Shown piece after piece: positions 22,001 through 34,119 of a stretch of DNA of 64,000 nt (position 1 is its first letter; the number at the start of each line of letters is the position of its first letter). Origin of the DNA: Metallyticus violacea (lineage: Eukaryota > Arthropoda > Insecta > Mantodea > Metallyticidae); the NCBI GenBank assembly GCA_030762175.1, contig CM060831.1, positions 81,669,501 to 81,733,500 on the forward strand, given 5' to 3'. A model generated the notes under the pieces. The model was not told where the DNA came from and made no database searches. It was given only the letters and a program-made list of their open reading frames with translations. The translations under genes were made by a program, and so were the position numbers.

Positions 22001-22859
22001 GTGGGAGATAGGCACGATCAGTTCAGTTCCATTCAGTGGAAGAGCTTTATTAGTTGAGTTCAGTTGCATCTCAGAATTAGTTGATTTCAGGATCAGTCTT
22101 TATCAAATGACGTCAGAGTTAGTGCGAAAGTGGCACATATTCTCCAGGAAAATAACGGCAGTACATTTTATGTGGAATAGTTTATGAACAATAAATTGTC
22201 TCATCTCCCATAAAGGGGCATATTATTAATCTGAAAAAACTCCTTCTCCTATGGTCACAGGACCATAAAATTATCCAGCAGCAGAGTCTCAACAGCCGTG
22301 GCAAAATATAAGTCAGCGGAAACCAATCATCGCAGAGGAAGAAATAACATTCCCCTGAGAATACAAAACAATCAAATTCAAATCCTTTACCAAATCCTTC
22401 CCTCCATTTTTTGTATATATTTTCATTAACACCCCCTTTTTTATATAAAATATCGCTGTATATTTTTCAGTACAACACCTTAGATAAAGACAGAGTGCTT
22501 GTATGTTTTTTTAACACATGATGAGGTATTATAGAAGAGATGTAAAATCTTTATGTACAAACATTACATTATATTATTTTAATTCTTAAACATAAAAGCA
22601 TGCTTCAACCCCCTATTATCTATGAACATGGAATCAATTTGACAGCACAACTGAAATTAAAATCTTAGCAGAATCTTCATGTATTTCTTTTAAGAATAAA
22701 TAAAAATCGTTAAGTAAACTAAATAAATAATTAACTAACGATATGTAATTCTTTTGTTATTTGCACTATATTGAGAGAATAGAGGAGAAAGTTCTTGCTG
22801 CCAAAAAGCCTTACGCTCGTACCAATACATCAGCAAATTATTCCAAAATAGTGTACGAA

Positions 22860-22860
<1 letters not shown>
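22001..22860. other. AT-rich spacer, nothing recognised
   Basis: Begins with CAGTTCAGTT-type repeats and otherwise shows no feature. Confidence 0.45.

Positions 22861-22917
<57 letters not shown>
22861..22917. repeat. (TAA)n microsatellite
   Basis: About 19 units. The minus-strand poly-Tyr frame across it is an artefact. Confidence 0.95.
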
Positions 22918-23345
22918 GCTATTCTTGTTTGTAAACAAACTGCAAGCATAGGAGCCGATATCATTTAAACAGCCGAGGACTGGGAACTGACGCAATCAAT
23001 GTGGAAAATTTTATGCTTTGTTTAACTATCTAGGTAAAGATGTTAGTACAAATGTATTATTGTTTCAACAACTGTAATTGTGATGGGTCACACCTTATGA
23101 TAGATGGAGGCCCCGTTGTAATTTTTCTTTTTCTTTCTTTCTTTCTTTCTTTTTTTTTCTTTTTTACTTTTTCTTAGCATTTTACAAATTTCAAACTTCA
23201 TTATGGTCGATGTTTGAGAAATAAAAGAACTTTAGTTTGTAGAAACTGTAGTTACCTGATACAGGTAGAGTAATGTCCCCTGGAATTCCAGTAGGCTACT
23301 GCTGATGAACCAGGGACTTTGGGTCTGATGCAATAAAGGGGAAAA
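22918..23345. repeat. Dispersed repeat fragments, one shared with 26500-26665
   Basis: GCTACTGCTGATGAACCAGG at about 23292-23311 and its surroundings match, in inverted orientation, the block at 26590-26640 (GTAGCTGCTGATGAACCGGG on the minus strand). The segment after it (GGGAAAATTTTGTATT...) resembles 22985-23060, so a diverged direct repeat is also present. It is probably the 3' part of an unidentified retroelement. A CT-rich run lies at 23120-23170. Confidence 0.5.
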
Positions 23346-23416
23346 TTTTGTATTTTATTAAATTATTTAGAATTATATAAAGAGTTAGTATAAAATCATC
23401 ATTGTATTATATCTAC

Positions 23417-23690
23417 ATGGGTGGCCGAGGTCGTTAAGGCGCGGACTCGTAAGCGGGAGGTCTGGGATTCGAATCCCGCCAGGACCGTCCTCCCTAACTG
23501 AGTTTTTTTTTTTCCCAAGATTTTCCTCAGTCCTCATAAATGGCAAATGCCGAGGAGGTACCCTAACTTGGGCCTGGAATGTTTCCTTTCTTAAAAAAAA
23601 ATCCTTTCCCAATATATCATTTAATCTCATGTATCATCAGGGTCCACCGCCTGTGGTGCCTCTGTAGTAAAATGGCGTTAAACACTATTC
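23417..23690 (+). mobile_element. SINE-D copy 5, full length
   Basis: Head GGTGGCCGAGGTCGTTAAGG holds the A-box, and B-box GATTCGAATCC is at 23466-23476. The head most resembles a serine or leucine tRNA. The body is intact and the 3' end is GCGTTAAACACTATTCATTT. Confidence 0.95.
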
Positions 23691-23805
23691 ATTTATTTCC
23701 TATTTCATTGTTCTTGGATTTACTGCAGATTATTTCCAGTGGTCTGTGTCTGTGTTTTAGCAAGCTATTGCGATTGGTTATCTTAATTATTTATTCATTT
23801 ATTGC

Positions 23806-24210
23806 GAATTCCGGAGGAATGTAAGTATTGAGGTTGTATTTTTGAAATAATTTTTTAATAAATTGTACAAATCTTCATCGATCACAAGGCACCTACAATG
23901 AAAAAAGTATGTATAAATATATATTTAAAATTTCGCTTTAGATTAACCCCTACCTCCAATGTTCCAATTTTGCTTGTCAACGAACTCGTTATATATATAT
24001 CCGTTAACGCTCTAGCGGTTGCAATTTTTTTTCCTCAACAAACTTGGTATATAACCATCAATTAATAAACGATTCGTGGAGTTTGTTAACAAACACAACT
24101 GTAACGTTAGGGGTGGGGGTTAACCTAAAGCGAAAATTTAAAAATAAATAAATAAAAATCGCTCTAGCGGACACAATTTTTGCATGTTCTCAACAAAATG
24201 TAGTAAATTA
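23806..24210 (+). repeat. Repeat H, copy 2 (left part)
   Basis: Starts GCGAATTCCGGAGGAATGTA, as at 45599, and continues through GGCACCTACAATG into diverged subunits containing CGCTCTAGCGG. Within it 23926-23965 and 24100-24143 form an inverted repeat (AAAATTTCGCTTTAGATTAA against its complement). It is cut at the right by a mariner A fragment. Confidence 0.6.
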
Positions 24211-24392
24211 CTCCATTTTGAACATGTCACAATCTTCTACACATGGTCTTCTTTATGCAACTATATCTGAACAACTGAACAGTTACAGCTGCAATTATTT
24301 ACTTAACAGATAAGGTATGACACTAGATAAGGATTTTGTGAGGGTGATAATCCTTGTCGGCGAGGCCGGAAACTTATGGACCTACCCTCGTA
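24211..24392 (-). mobile_element. Mariner A 5'-end fragment
   Basis: Start-codon region (CTCCATTTTGAACATG complement) through the 5' UTR to the TIR at about 24364-24392. Only the outer ~180 bp of the element is present and it lacks any TIR at the inner side. Confidence 0.9.
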
Positions 24393-24963
24393 TATAAAAA
24401 TTTATGCTCTGAAAAGTGCATGCCAGAAATATTTTCCTTAACAATTAGTAGTTAACACTATACTAAGGGAGAAATTATTTTGTGATTGATGTTTCTACTG
24501 CACTGTTGCCACATTCTGGCACTCGTCATCCGTGTTCAGCGGTTGCACTCAGCTCCTTCCTCCTCCTGTATATTCATCTTTAGTGTAGTACATATTTTTA
24601 TATGTATAGCAAAAAGTCACATGTTCTTATATTATTGAACATTTTATTTTTAACATTTTCAACAATTATCATTTCAAAATTATTGTAATGGCGGAAAATT
24701 TACTTTTACTACAGAAGAACCTACGCAGTGTCATCTAGCGGCATAAATCATAAGCAGGACTCGGATGCATTGACGCGAAGAAGTAGCATGTGTGAAAACG
24801 ACGGGTACGAGTAGGAAAATCAAAAAACCCTATAGCATCAGTTTTGTTTGATGAATTACAACAAAATACTTGTATACGAAAAAATATATTATTAGATTAT
24901 GTGTTTTTATTACTTGATTGGGCGAGCCTCTCGCCAGCCGAGTCGTCGGCATAAACACCGCTC
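24393..24963. other. AT-rich spacer, nothing recognised
   Basis: No coding or repeat signal. Confidence 0.45.
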
Positions 24964-24976
24964 AATTGTCAATCAC

Positions 24977-25266
24977 TTTTTTTTTTTTGAATAGTGTTTA
25001 ACGCCCGTTTTTACTACTGAGGCACCACAGGCGGTGGACACTGATGATACATGAGATGAAATGATAAATTGGGAAAGGATTTTTTTTTTAAAGGAAGGAA
25101 GCGTTCCAGGCCTAAGTTTAGGTACCTCCCCGGCATTTGCCAGTTATGAAGACTGAGGAAAACCTGGAAAAAACCACAGTCAGGGAGGACGGTCCTGGCG
25201 GGATTCGAACCGCAGACCTCCCGCTCACGAGTTCATGCCTTAACGACCTCGGCCACCCGTGGCGGT
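24977..25266 (-). mobile_element. SINE-D copy 6, full length with 13-bp target duplication
   Basis: AATTGTCAATCAC flanks both sides (24964-24976, 25267-25279). Minus-oriented, with head at the right (GGCCACCCGTGGCGG), B-box complement at about 25201-25212 and poly(A) as a T-run at the left. Confidence 0.96.
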
Positions 25267-25279
25267 AATTGTCAATCAC

Positions 25280-26499
25280 GAACTACTTTCTGCCCTAATA
25301 TAGATAATGTTTTTGGGCAGGTGTTGATTACAATAACAGATAAATGTTAAACCCCCAAATATATGTAGATAGTTTAGTTTGACAGAGGCCTAGCCATACC
25401 ATTACTTTGGATTGGCTAGATGTCAATAATTTATTTAGCACTTTAAGTGCTGACCATCTATCGACTCTCAAGGGATGTTTACACTTTTATGATTTCTAAA
25501 AACACCTAATAAAATAAAAACTTACAGTGTGCAATGCATTTCTATGAAAATATCGGTTAATCAACGGCCACCTAGCCCATCCATTTGGCCGCATTGGATT
25601 TTATGAGGAAAATGCAGATGGAGTTGGTGTTAGGGAAATTAATGGTCAAAGAAACTGGAACACCTAGAGGAAACAATTTTAGACGCAGTTTTGTCCGCCA
25701 CAGTTTCCACTTAGGCCGTCTAGATCGAACTCTTAGTGGAAGACACGCGGGCCTGGCAGAGGCTTAATTAACACATTACAATGTGTGTATTTCAATGAAT
25801 CCTTTCTCTTGAGTTATACAACATTAGTCATGGATGTCAAACAACGTTGCTCAACTATTTTACCTTTTTTTTTTTTTCCAGTATCTGTGTTACAAAAGTA
25901 TATTTCATTGGGATATCTGATCTGGCTTTACATTTTTGTGCATATAATTATTTTGGATATATCTGGAATAGTTTACTTGTCTACCATATCTATTAGGTTC
26001 TTTTTCTGCCACACAGTTGATCATGTCGTCGGAAAGTTACTGCTTAACTTCACCGCCTTCTGAGAAAAATCATTTCGCGCGGTTGAAACTTGCACGGTTT
26101 GTTTCGTTCGTTATTTATTAGTAGTTAATAGTAATTAATATTGCTATATTTTGCTCACCATCAAAGTAAGTGATCAAAATGCTTGTCCTTTTGGTGAGAC
26201 ATACCTGAATCGTTTTGAAAAGCTTTTGAGACATCCACAGCAATTCATACCCCCTCCCAAACATTGTAAACTACCTCCCAGAAATATTGCTTCAGCACCT
26301 CAGCAGGGTTTCTTCCAGGCACAGTAGCAACATATGGTTGAGGGACTTTATACGCACTGCCAAAAGATACACAAATTTGCTGGGATAATTGTGAAGTTTC
26401 TAAACCACAATTTATTTATTGGTAGTAGTAATAGTAGTAGTATTTATTGCTTATGCATCTACATACAAAATTTTAACAAGATAAACACAAATAAAAAAA
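25280..26499. other. Unrecognised AT-rich stretch
   Basis: A slightly richer frame at 25585-25767 (60 codons, Arg/His-rich end) has no recognised domain. A short (GTA)n run lies at about 26422-26442. Confidence 0.4.
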
Positions 26500-26665
26500 T
26501 ATTACTTTCAAATATACCATTAGGAACAGTGCCTTCGGCAATTCCAGAAGACACTAACTCCAATTTATTCAAATTTGATTGGCTCAGCCTTCCAGTCCCC
26601 GGTTCATCAGCAGCTACCTATTGGAATATCCAGGGAACTGGATTCTGATCAACCAAAAACAAAAC
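26500..26665 (-). repeat. Dispersed repeat fragment, inverted match to about 23260-23320
   Basis: The minus strand reads CCCTGGATATTCCAATAGGT then AGCTGCTGATGAACCGGGGA, about 80% like the other copy by eye. Likely a retroelement 3' region. Confidence 0.5.
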
Positions 26666-28888
26666 ACAACATTAAAAGTAATTTATACATTCAATACAAT
26701 ATTAAGTTATATTTCCTACAATCTAAGCCTTCTTCTTTTTTATTTAAACCTATTTGGCCAAATTTCTATCCTTGAGAGTTGCTTATTCCTTTGGGCCTTA
26801 TACACACTAACACCTGGTTATTGGTGTATAAGGATACTGTTTAAATAATATTAGATAACTAGTCCTATTCCCTCCCCTACTCATTTCATTCTCCTTTCAC
26901 TATCTGACAATTTTATTCTCAATCACCTTTCCTAAGTATTTTAAACCCATAACCATTTTTGTCTTAGCTTGCCTATTTTCCTAGTTCCTTAATATTTTCA
27001 TCTGATTTTAAATTTAAAATTCTTCTACCTCTTATTTCATCTGGTAAGTTTTCCCACTTTCGTAATAGGAACTGTTTCCTCCAAAACTTGGTTATGCTTA
27101 CATTCTGGCATAGAATGCCAAGTACTATCTGGTTCTGCCCACATAGGACATTTCCCCTTAGTATATCCATTTTGTAATCCACTTAAATATTTTACTCCTG
27201 TTCTAAATCATGCCAGTGTTTCCTTCCTACCTTATCACAGATTTCAGCATATTTTTTTCTTCCCCACACAGTTTTTAGTATACTATATAATTTGAGATTT
27301 TTTTGGTGTTAAGATTTGCCCATATGTCCTGTTTTTCAATATCCTCAGTTCTTATTGTTATCACTTTCCAATATCTTTTACCCAATCTTTCTCCCTCAAA
27401 ATTAGCTTATCAAGTTTCTGCTTTGTTAAAGCCGAATCTTGGCTTCTTGTCAATGAAAACGCCTTGGGTTAGATTTTTTTTCGCCAGTTTTAAAATTGCA
27501 CCTTCTGATAGAGGGAACTTCTCTGCTACAATATTTGTACGATATTTTTATAGCGCACATCCCATTACCGGCATATTTCACAATACATAAATACACAAAA
27601 GAAATTCTATCCTTTAGAAATTCAACTATAAAAGTTGTAATAGACACTACTAGCGGAGCTTTGACTCCAATCTTCCCTGTCGCCTTACAACCATTAGCGT
27701 AATTGCATAGCCGAACGAGAGCACGGTAGAGTTAAACATTTTTATCTGCTTTATCTTTAAAAAATTGAAATAATTCTCGATTTTTTGTTATTGATAAAAA
27801 TACAATGATCGAAAATGTTCTGTCGTTTTTAAAGTCACACTTATATTTTATAACTTTCTTAAGTTTCCCGCATTATATTTTCGCTTAATTTATTACACAT
27901 TCTCAAATTATTTATGTATTTCTTTAAACGTTTGACTTGAAGTAATACAGGTTTTTCTATTCGTGCATGGCACATTGATCGTTTTTCTTTTGAAGAAGCC
28001 AGAGCTAAAGGAATTAATGCGGTTCTGTAAGTGGAAAAAGAAGTTCATTTATAATTAATTGTAGGTACACACGAGGAACGACAGCGAGATTTCATTCTGA
28101 CTTGCGATTGTCTGCCTGTAGGGCACTCAGTAATTTGCTTGTGTCGACACGGCATACCCGCAAATCACTTGCTAGCTATCAAGGAGACATTCAAAATGAG
28201 AGTGTCCCGTTTATTTATATAAAGCCATACCTCACACAAAGATCAGGCACGTACCTGGGATGCATTGCTAAAATTATGCTTACAAAAAGTTGAACAAATC
28301 TCAGGGTTGTATTATAGACAGCTACTACCGTAACGGACACCAGCACTTTCTTATTCTGAGTCGAATTTCACAAGAGTCTGCCGTTGAACTTGCACTTTCT
28401 GTAGAGTGTAGGCCTGTTCTCGGTCAATCTTATGATTAGGATAGGGGGGCATGGTTTTGACAGCATATCATTATTTGAAAAATCGATCTGATAATCATAT
28501 GAAAACACGCGATGTTTTATAAACATATTTTTATCCACAGCCTTACAATAAAGCCGTTGGCAGTCCTGGTTGCTTCTTCGCGGTGGTTTCCTTGAGATGT
28601 GGTTTGATTAAGGTTGCTAAAAGTTTAATAAATTATGATATAAGATAGCCTTATAAATTTTACCTTAAGTTTACAACATAGTGCTCATGTGGGCATCCAG
28701 AAGTCGAAAACGCAATTTTGAAACACCAATAATTAAATTATCATGAAATGTGCATGCTTTTTAACGCAATTTGTTTATATTTTCTGATTTCTTACCACAT
28801 GGAATCTCTCCAAACCAGTCTTAGTTTTGTTTCATTGAGCAGAGACATAAAATAAATATTCTGACAGATTTACACAAAATAATAAATG
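26666..28888. other. Unrecognised AT-rich stretch
   Basis: Several short frames occur (for example minus 26973-27182, 69 codons, and plus 27303-27590). None has a domain I recognise. No TIRs, SINEs or transposase motifs were matched. Confidence 0.45.
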
Positions 28889-29513
28889 AAAACCGACATT
28901 TAAAAAGCGCTCTTGTGTTTAATTTTCTCTGTGTTGTTTTAAAATAAAAGTACAAATTATTTCAGCACATAAATTGTATTTATAATGATACATATATTTT
29001 ATATTTAACTAAAGCATTGTCGGGAAGATAGCAAATCTGAAATATTAACCTAATGTGTGTGTGAGAATTATATTTATATGTGAGGCCATCTGTAATAGCC
29101 TTCAGAAAACGTTTAATACAATAATATTTAAATTAAATTTCAAAGCCAATGAACACGATTAAATTTAATTAAATTGTTTATTGTTGATTGTGTATATTTG
29201 CTGAGTAAACTGTACAGCTTTGTCTATCAATGGTCATGTATTTCATTTAATTAATAGTATACCATTAATTTTTGAGTTTTAAGATCAATAATAATTATTA
29301 TAAAAATATGGTTTCTCTTTTGTAATACTTACAGATTGCAAGAATTCTAATTTTGTTCCCCTAATACCACAAAGTAAAGCTATAACTTATTTCATCTCAT
29401 TAATTAATAACGACTAATTTGGATTTTATATATGTTTTTAAAGTTACTCTACTAGGCAAGGAACTCGCTTAGTTTACTCAGCTCCTGCGTGACGTAATTT
29501 TTATTTTAATTAT
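28889..29513 (+). repeat. Repeat H, copy 3 (right part)
   Basis: Collinear with 47165-47915: AATTTTCTCTGTGTTGTTTT, the GTGTGTGAGAATTATATTTA block, TTTGTCTATCAATGG, ACTCTACTAGGCAAGGAA and the terminal hairpin at about 29476-29490 (one mismatch). About 150 bp of core present in copies 1 and 5 (AACATGTTTTTGTTTT...) is deleted here. Confidence 0.8.
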
Positions 29514-30516
29514 TTTTTAAAGGACAAACGATATTAAAACCAGCCGACTTAAATGAGGCTGTTATAATTCTTTAAAAACATACAAAATTGTAACTTGGCC
29601 GCGGCAAACTACACAGTGCACAGTGTAACAAGTAACTACAGGAATTTGTTGATCATCGATCTCTAGCGAAAATGTTAAGGTTTTTAATGCGCAATGTGAC
29701 GTAGCTTATCATCGCATTGGAATTGCAAGCTCTTAATGTTGTCTATGATTATAACTTAACTGCATTCAATTTTTTAACTACCTGTTTTTGTCTCCTTGAT
29801 TTATAAGCCTTTTCAGCCTGGTGCAGCATTTCTGACGATACTTTTCGTTCCAGGATAGAGAATTATATCATTAAAGGGATATAATTTTCCAGGAAAACAT
29901 TTTTCTGCTTCTCTCTGCAGGTGGGAAGTTCGATGATACCATTCTCAGAAGAATGCTGGTGTTCTTTACGAGTCATTCATTTCCAAGAAAAGTTTTAATA
30001 GTTGTCTGTTTTAAAGATATGGGAAAGTTGTGTTTTCTCAAGAGGGCGATTATTCATCAACCAGGCTTTTAGTGATTCCCTGTAGTGACTTTCTGGAAAT
30101 TCATAAAGAAGAGCCTGGAAAGTGAGTTAATGATTCGTTCAACATATTTAAATGTCTGCGCCATTGTTATTGAGTAACAACGCAGCCAAATTAAGGAAAA
30201 TAATAAATATAAAGTGTTAACTACGTAGTGAAAAATATATGAAGAAATATGTTAGGAACTATTATAGACTTCGCAGAAGAACGTCGTCTCAGAAACAAAA
30301 AAGGGGGGGAGGAAGAAAAGTCCTGTTGGGAGCTGGAGAGATGGCTAGCGACGTACGCGGGGAGAGGAGGGATTTATCTGTCAAGTAAAACAGTACACAC
30401 TGCAGGTGTATCATCTGATCAAATGCTTAAGAGTTGGTCTATCTCATTGTGCTAACGAAAGCAGAATATTAATAGTGAACAGTTGGACGTTTTAGTTAAG
30501 TGTTAGTGTATAGTGT

Positions 30517-30519
<3 letters not shown>
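29514..30519. other. Unrecognised stretch
   Basis: The block at about 30330-30352 (GGGAGCTGGAGAGATGGCTA) recurs at 59108 and, diverged, at 58390. Nothing else is recognised. Confidence 0.4.
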
Positions 30520-30602
<83 letters not shown>

Positions 30603-30604
30603 GA
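30520..30604. repeat. (TA)n followed by (GA)n/(GACA)n
   Basis: About 12 TA units, then GA and GACA units that run directly into the left TIR of element B copy 2, whose first bases are GAGGGTGCC. Confidence 0.95.
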
Positions 30605-31430
30605 GAGGGTGCCAAAATGTATACACACTTCAAGCTGTGTTAACATAACAAAACTGAATTCACATAAACAGAAAATGATGAGCACTAATCATCTTACACT
30701 TTTGCAGTTACAACAGTTACTCAAAATGCCCACCATCGACGTCGATACACTTCTGAGTACGTTGAACTACTGATTGAGAAACGTTTACGAAAGTGTCCTC
30801 AGCGATTGCGTTTCAATTTCTTCCCGAAGTGCTGTCAGTGTAGCTGGTTTTCTAAGGTATACAACATCCTTACGAGTTCCCCACAGGTAGAAGTACAGCG
30901 GCGTTAGATCCGGAGAACGCGGTGGAAACTCAATCGGACCTCTTCGTCCTATCCCCTGCCTTGGATCCAGTGCGCGGGGCTTGTTGCTGTACGAGGTCTG
31001 CCAGATCTGCCCTTGTGAACATCGCATACGGTACCACGAGTTTCAAATTTGTCTCGAATGCGTGCAATTGTTACTCACGTTGGCGGTTCTGTTCTGTACA
31101 CACGTCTCCATTGCTTTTGAACTTCAACAACATTCTTAGTTTTTTCCAATACAACTTCAAAATTGCTTTCCGCTGTTCAAACGATAATCTTGGATCCATT
31201 TTGTTGTAGCAACGCTAGTATAACGTAATGTTAGTCACAGCTGTTTACAGAACATTATACGATAATCTTGGCTTCATTTGTTCATTGTTGATTTACCTGT
31301 CACGTAGCAACGCTATCATAATGTAACATCTGTTTACAGAACATCATACTACACACTACTGTTGTTTCTCGACTCAACTTTGAAATATATTAAATAGATA
31401 TCTACTGTGAAAGTGTGTATACATTTTTTT
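30605..31430 (-). mobile_element. DUF4817-type element B, copy 2, internally deleted
   Basis: Left terminus GAGGGTGCCAAAATGTATAC; the right terminus has decayed into a T-run. The minus strand shows RGPIEFPPRSPDLTPL and KDVVYLRKPATLTALREEIE of the transposase C-terminus. On the N-terminal side, beyond the deletion junction (about 30960), are an SGRPRTATSPA-like block in a shifted frame and the RKAILK-type helix-turn-helix further right. The junction TTGGATCCAGTGCGCGGGG is the same as in copies 1 and 4. Confidence 0.85.
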
Positions 31431-31456
31431 TCTTTTGTAGTAATGCTCGAGGAGTT

Positions 31457-31612
31457 GAGAATATTGATAGCTACAATAAAATGTATATTAAAACAATCAA
31501 ACTTACGTGTATGCCACTATAGCGGTGTTCCAGTGAGAATATTGATAGCTACAATAAAATGTATATTAAAACAATCAAACTTACGTGTATGCCACTATAG
31601 CGGTGTTCCAGT
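31457..31612. repeat. Perfect 78-bp tandem duplication
   Basis: Units at 31457-31534 and 31535-31612 start GAGAATATTGATAGCTACAA and end GCGGTGTTCCAGT, identical by eye. The unit is not seen elsewhere in the window. Confidence 0.95.
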
Positions 31613-31689
31613 GAGAATATCAACTTATAATGTATTAATGTTGAGGTAATACGCAATTGTATTGTAACAGTAACAAGATATTCACAAAA

Positions 31690-33055
31690 ATGACAAAAAG
31701 GTTAACAAAAACCTTAGATAGGAACTAACCAGCTCGCAGAAGAAACAGGATTCCACACAGGCTTCAGTCAACAAACCATTTAGAAACCATAAACCACCTG
31801 TTGGAAAAGGCAGAAGAATTCAACTTTCCACTTTACATCGTCTTCGTTGATTATTGCAAAGACTTCGATTTAATCGAACACACAGGCACACTACACGCCT
31901 TGTCTATACAAGGTGTAGAGGACAATTTTATACACATACAAACAGTGTCGCAAAGCTGGAAACAGAAAGGGAAGGAACAACATCCCGACTGGAAAGAGGA
32001 GTACGGCAGGGAGACCCAATCTCTTCGCAACTTTCACCTGTTTTATGGAAGACGTATGCAGCAGATTAACGAACCTGACATTTGCTGATGATGTGATTCT
32101 ATGTGCTAAAACACACAAAGCAAAGCGGCAGGGCACAGCACCCCTGCGGGTGGTCGAGGTCGTTAAGGTACGGACTGGTAAACGGGAGGTCTGGGTTCGA
32201 ATCCCGCCAGGACCGTCCTCCCTGACTGCAGTTTTTTTCCGGGTTTTCCTCAGTCCTCATAAACGGCAAATGCCGGGGAAATAACCTAAACTTAGGCTTT
32301 GAGCGTTTCCTTCCTTAAAAATCCTTTCACAATATATCATTTCATCTCATGTATCGTCAGTGTCCAGCGCCTGTGGTGCTCCAGTAGTCAAAACGGGCGT
32401 TAAACACTATTCATTCACAAAACGGCAGGCCTAAGAATGAATAAGACAAAAACATAATTAATGACAAATAGAATGGACATTTCAGTCACAGCAAATGAAG
32501 TAACTCTACCATATGTAAAGGAATATGTATATTTAGAACAGTCAATTTCCTTCAAGGACAAGACGGGAAAAGAGTTAAACAGAAGAATATCGTTAGCATG
32601 GAAGACTTTCTGGTCCCTTCAGTTTAACCTCTCATGCAGGAAAATAAGCAAATAGCTTAAATTCGAGGCACTAGAAACCTGCACATACGGGTGCCATACG
32701 TGGTCGGCTAAAAACAAACAGATGAACCTTCAACGAAACTTTAGCTGAAATAACATCAACAACAGACTTTGCAGAAAGAGCCGCCAGACTGAAGTGGAAA
32801 TGGGGATGATGCAGGACGACAGATGAACGTATAAGACCACCATGTGGCACACCTCCTATGCAAATGATACAGAGACAGGCCAAGACGGAGATAGGAAGAC
32901 TTCTACTCGACACAGGCAGGTAGACAATGGTCCAGTATAGCAAGAAGCAGGAATACATGGAAAACCATAGAACGTTAATTTCGAAACGAGAGAAATCTGA
33001 TGAACAAAAGTGTAAGAAAGTGTAGCATACAGGACAATACAACTGTACATAACCC
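31690..33055 (+). pseudogene. Non-LTR retrotransposon reverse transcriptase, fragment
   Basis: Reverse transcriptase of an RTE-like or related insect LINE. In order: IFTKMTKRLTKTL, TINHLLEKAEEFNFPLYIVF followed by DYCKDFD (family YxKAFD), GVRQGDPISSQL (31998-32035), the catalytic TFADDVILCA (FADD at 32081-32092), then after the SINE-D insertion LPYVKEYVYLEQSIS, RRISLAWKTFW and the C-terminal CTYGCHTW. Frames change several times and there are stops, so it is dead. The endonuclease domain and the 5' part are absent. The clade is an inference from overall resemblance. Confidence 0.8.
32133..32422 (+). mobile_element. SINE-D copy 7, inserted in LINE remnant
   Basis: Flanked by CGGCAGG at 32126-32132 and 32423-32429. 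Head GGTGGTCGAGGTCGTTAAGG, B-box GGTTCGAATCC, full body and an ATTCATTCA tail. Inserted after the LINE had diverged or while it was still young; the order cannot be told from this copy alone. Confidence 0.93.
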
Positions 33056-33123
33056 TAATGCGAATTAGGGAACAAGAGCTACCCTCTTGTAGGAGACCTT
33101 TGTCCTTATTAGGGACGTTCGGG

Positions 33124-33124
33124 C

Positions 33125-33197
<73 letters not shown>
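33124..33197. repeat. (TTA)n microsatellite
   Basis: About 24 units directly downstream of the LINE remnant, possibly grown from its tail. Confidence 0.95.
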
Positions 33198-33198
<1 letters not shown>

Positions 33199-34002
33199 AC
33201 AGTAAATTAAATTTATTATGACCACCTGTATTTTAAATAAATTTAACAATGACCTTAACCATATTTTAGTTTACGAGGAACAGAGGTTGGCAATTCCTCA
33301 TTTATAATTCTTTTTCTCTTCATTTTTATGTAGTTGCAACTGCAGCGAAACGGAACGGTGTCTAGAGTCTGTGTCTAGGGTTATAGAGAAAGAGACGGTA
33401 AAAGTTCATTGAACACATCAAGAGTTCATTTCAAGAAAGATTAATGTATAGTATAACAAGCCTTGATGTTTTTTTTTCCCTCTTTTTCTTCTCGCTTTTT
33501 TTTTTTTTTTTTTTTTTTCAATAGCTGGTCCTCTGTTTCGCAGACGTAAAAGGTCCTACATGAGTGGGATGGTATGATACATGTAGTTGAACATATTATG
33601 AAAACTGGGAATCCAACATAAATACCTCAGGCTAAGTTTATGCTCTGAGAAACATTGGTAGCAAATAGTGTTTAAGAATTTACATAAGTTTATGATTTCA
33701 GGGAAAAAAAAAAAGTTAAAGTACGGCTGTACCTCTGACACTACACAGATAACTAGAAAACACTGTTAGGCTGCAGATATTACTAACAAATCTGAAACGA
33801 CAATAACATTGATTTTTTATGATAGCAATATAAAAACTTACTTAACTGCATTAAGTTTTCCAGTACTTAATACTGCTGCATGTTTCTACTGTAGATATAA
33901 ATAAAACAGCAGGAATCGTTGTGCTGAAAGATGTTCTGCAGCTTTCCTCACATTTTGCGTTTCATAAAATTAAGAAGAAGGTGAGTTTTGTAACCAGGGA
34001 CG
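33198..34002. other. AT-rich spacer, nothing recognised
   Basis: Contains a T-run at 33498-33520. No coding signal. Confidence 0.45.
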
Positions 34003-34119
34003 ATCCATAAGTTTCCGGCCTAACCATTTTCTATGTACGATAAAGACAAAACTATATTTCACTTCTCAATTTAATTACCCTTTATTGCAATGCACTTCTC
34101 ACCTCTTTGAATTAACATT

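Noticed and set aside
22735..22995. Minus-strand frame with a poly-Tyr tract
   Set aside because: Produced by the (TAA)n microsatellite.
26973..27182. 69-codon minus frame considered as a LINE C-terminus
   Set aside because: No zinc knuckle, reverse-transcriptase or endonuclease motif could be pointed to.
30503..30685. Minus-strand Ser/Leu/Ile/Tyr repeat peptide
   Set aside because: Translation of (TA)n and (GA)n microsatellites.
31457..31612. Tandem repeat considered as LTRs or a CRISPR-like array
   Set aside because: Two adjacent units with no spacer; no retroviral or Cas coding sequence nearby.
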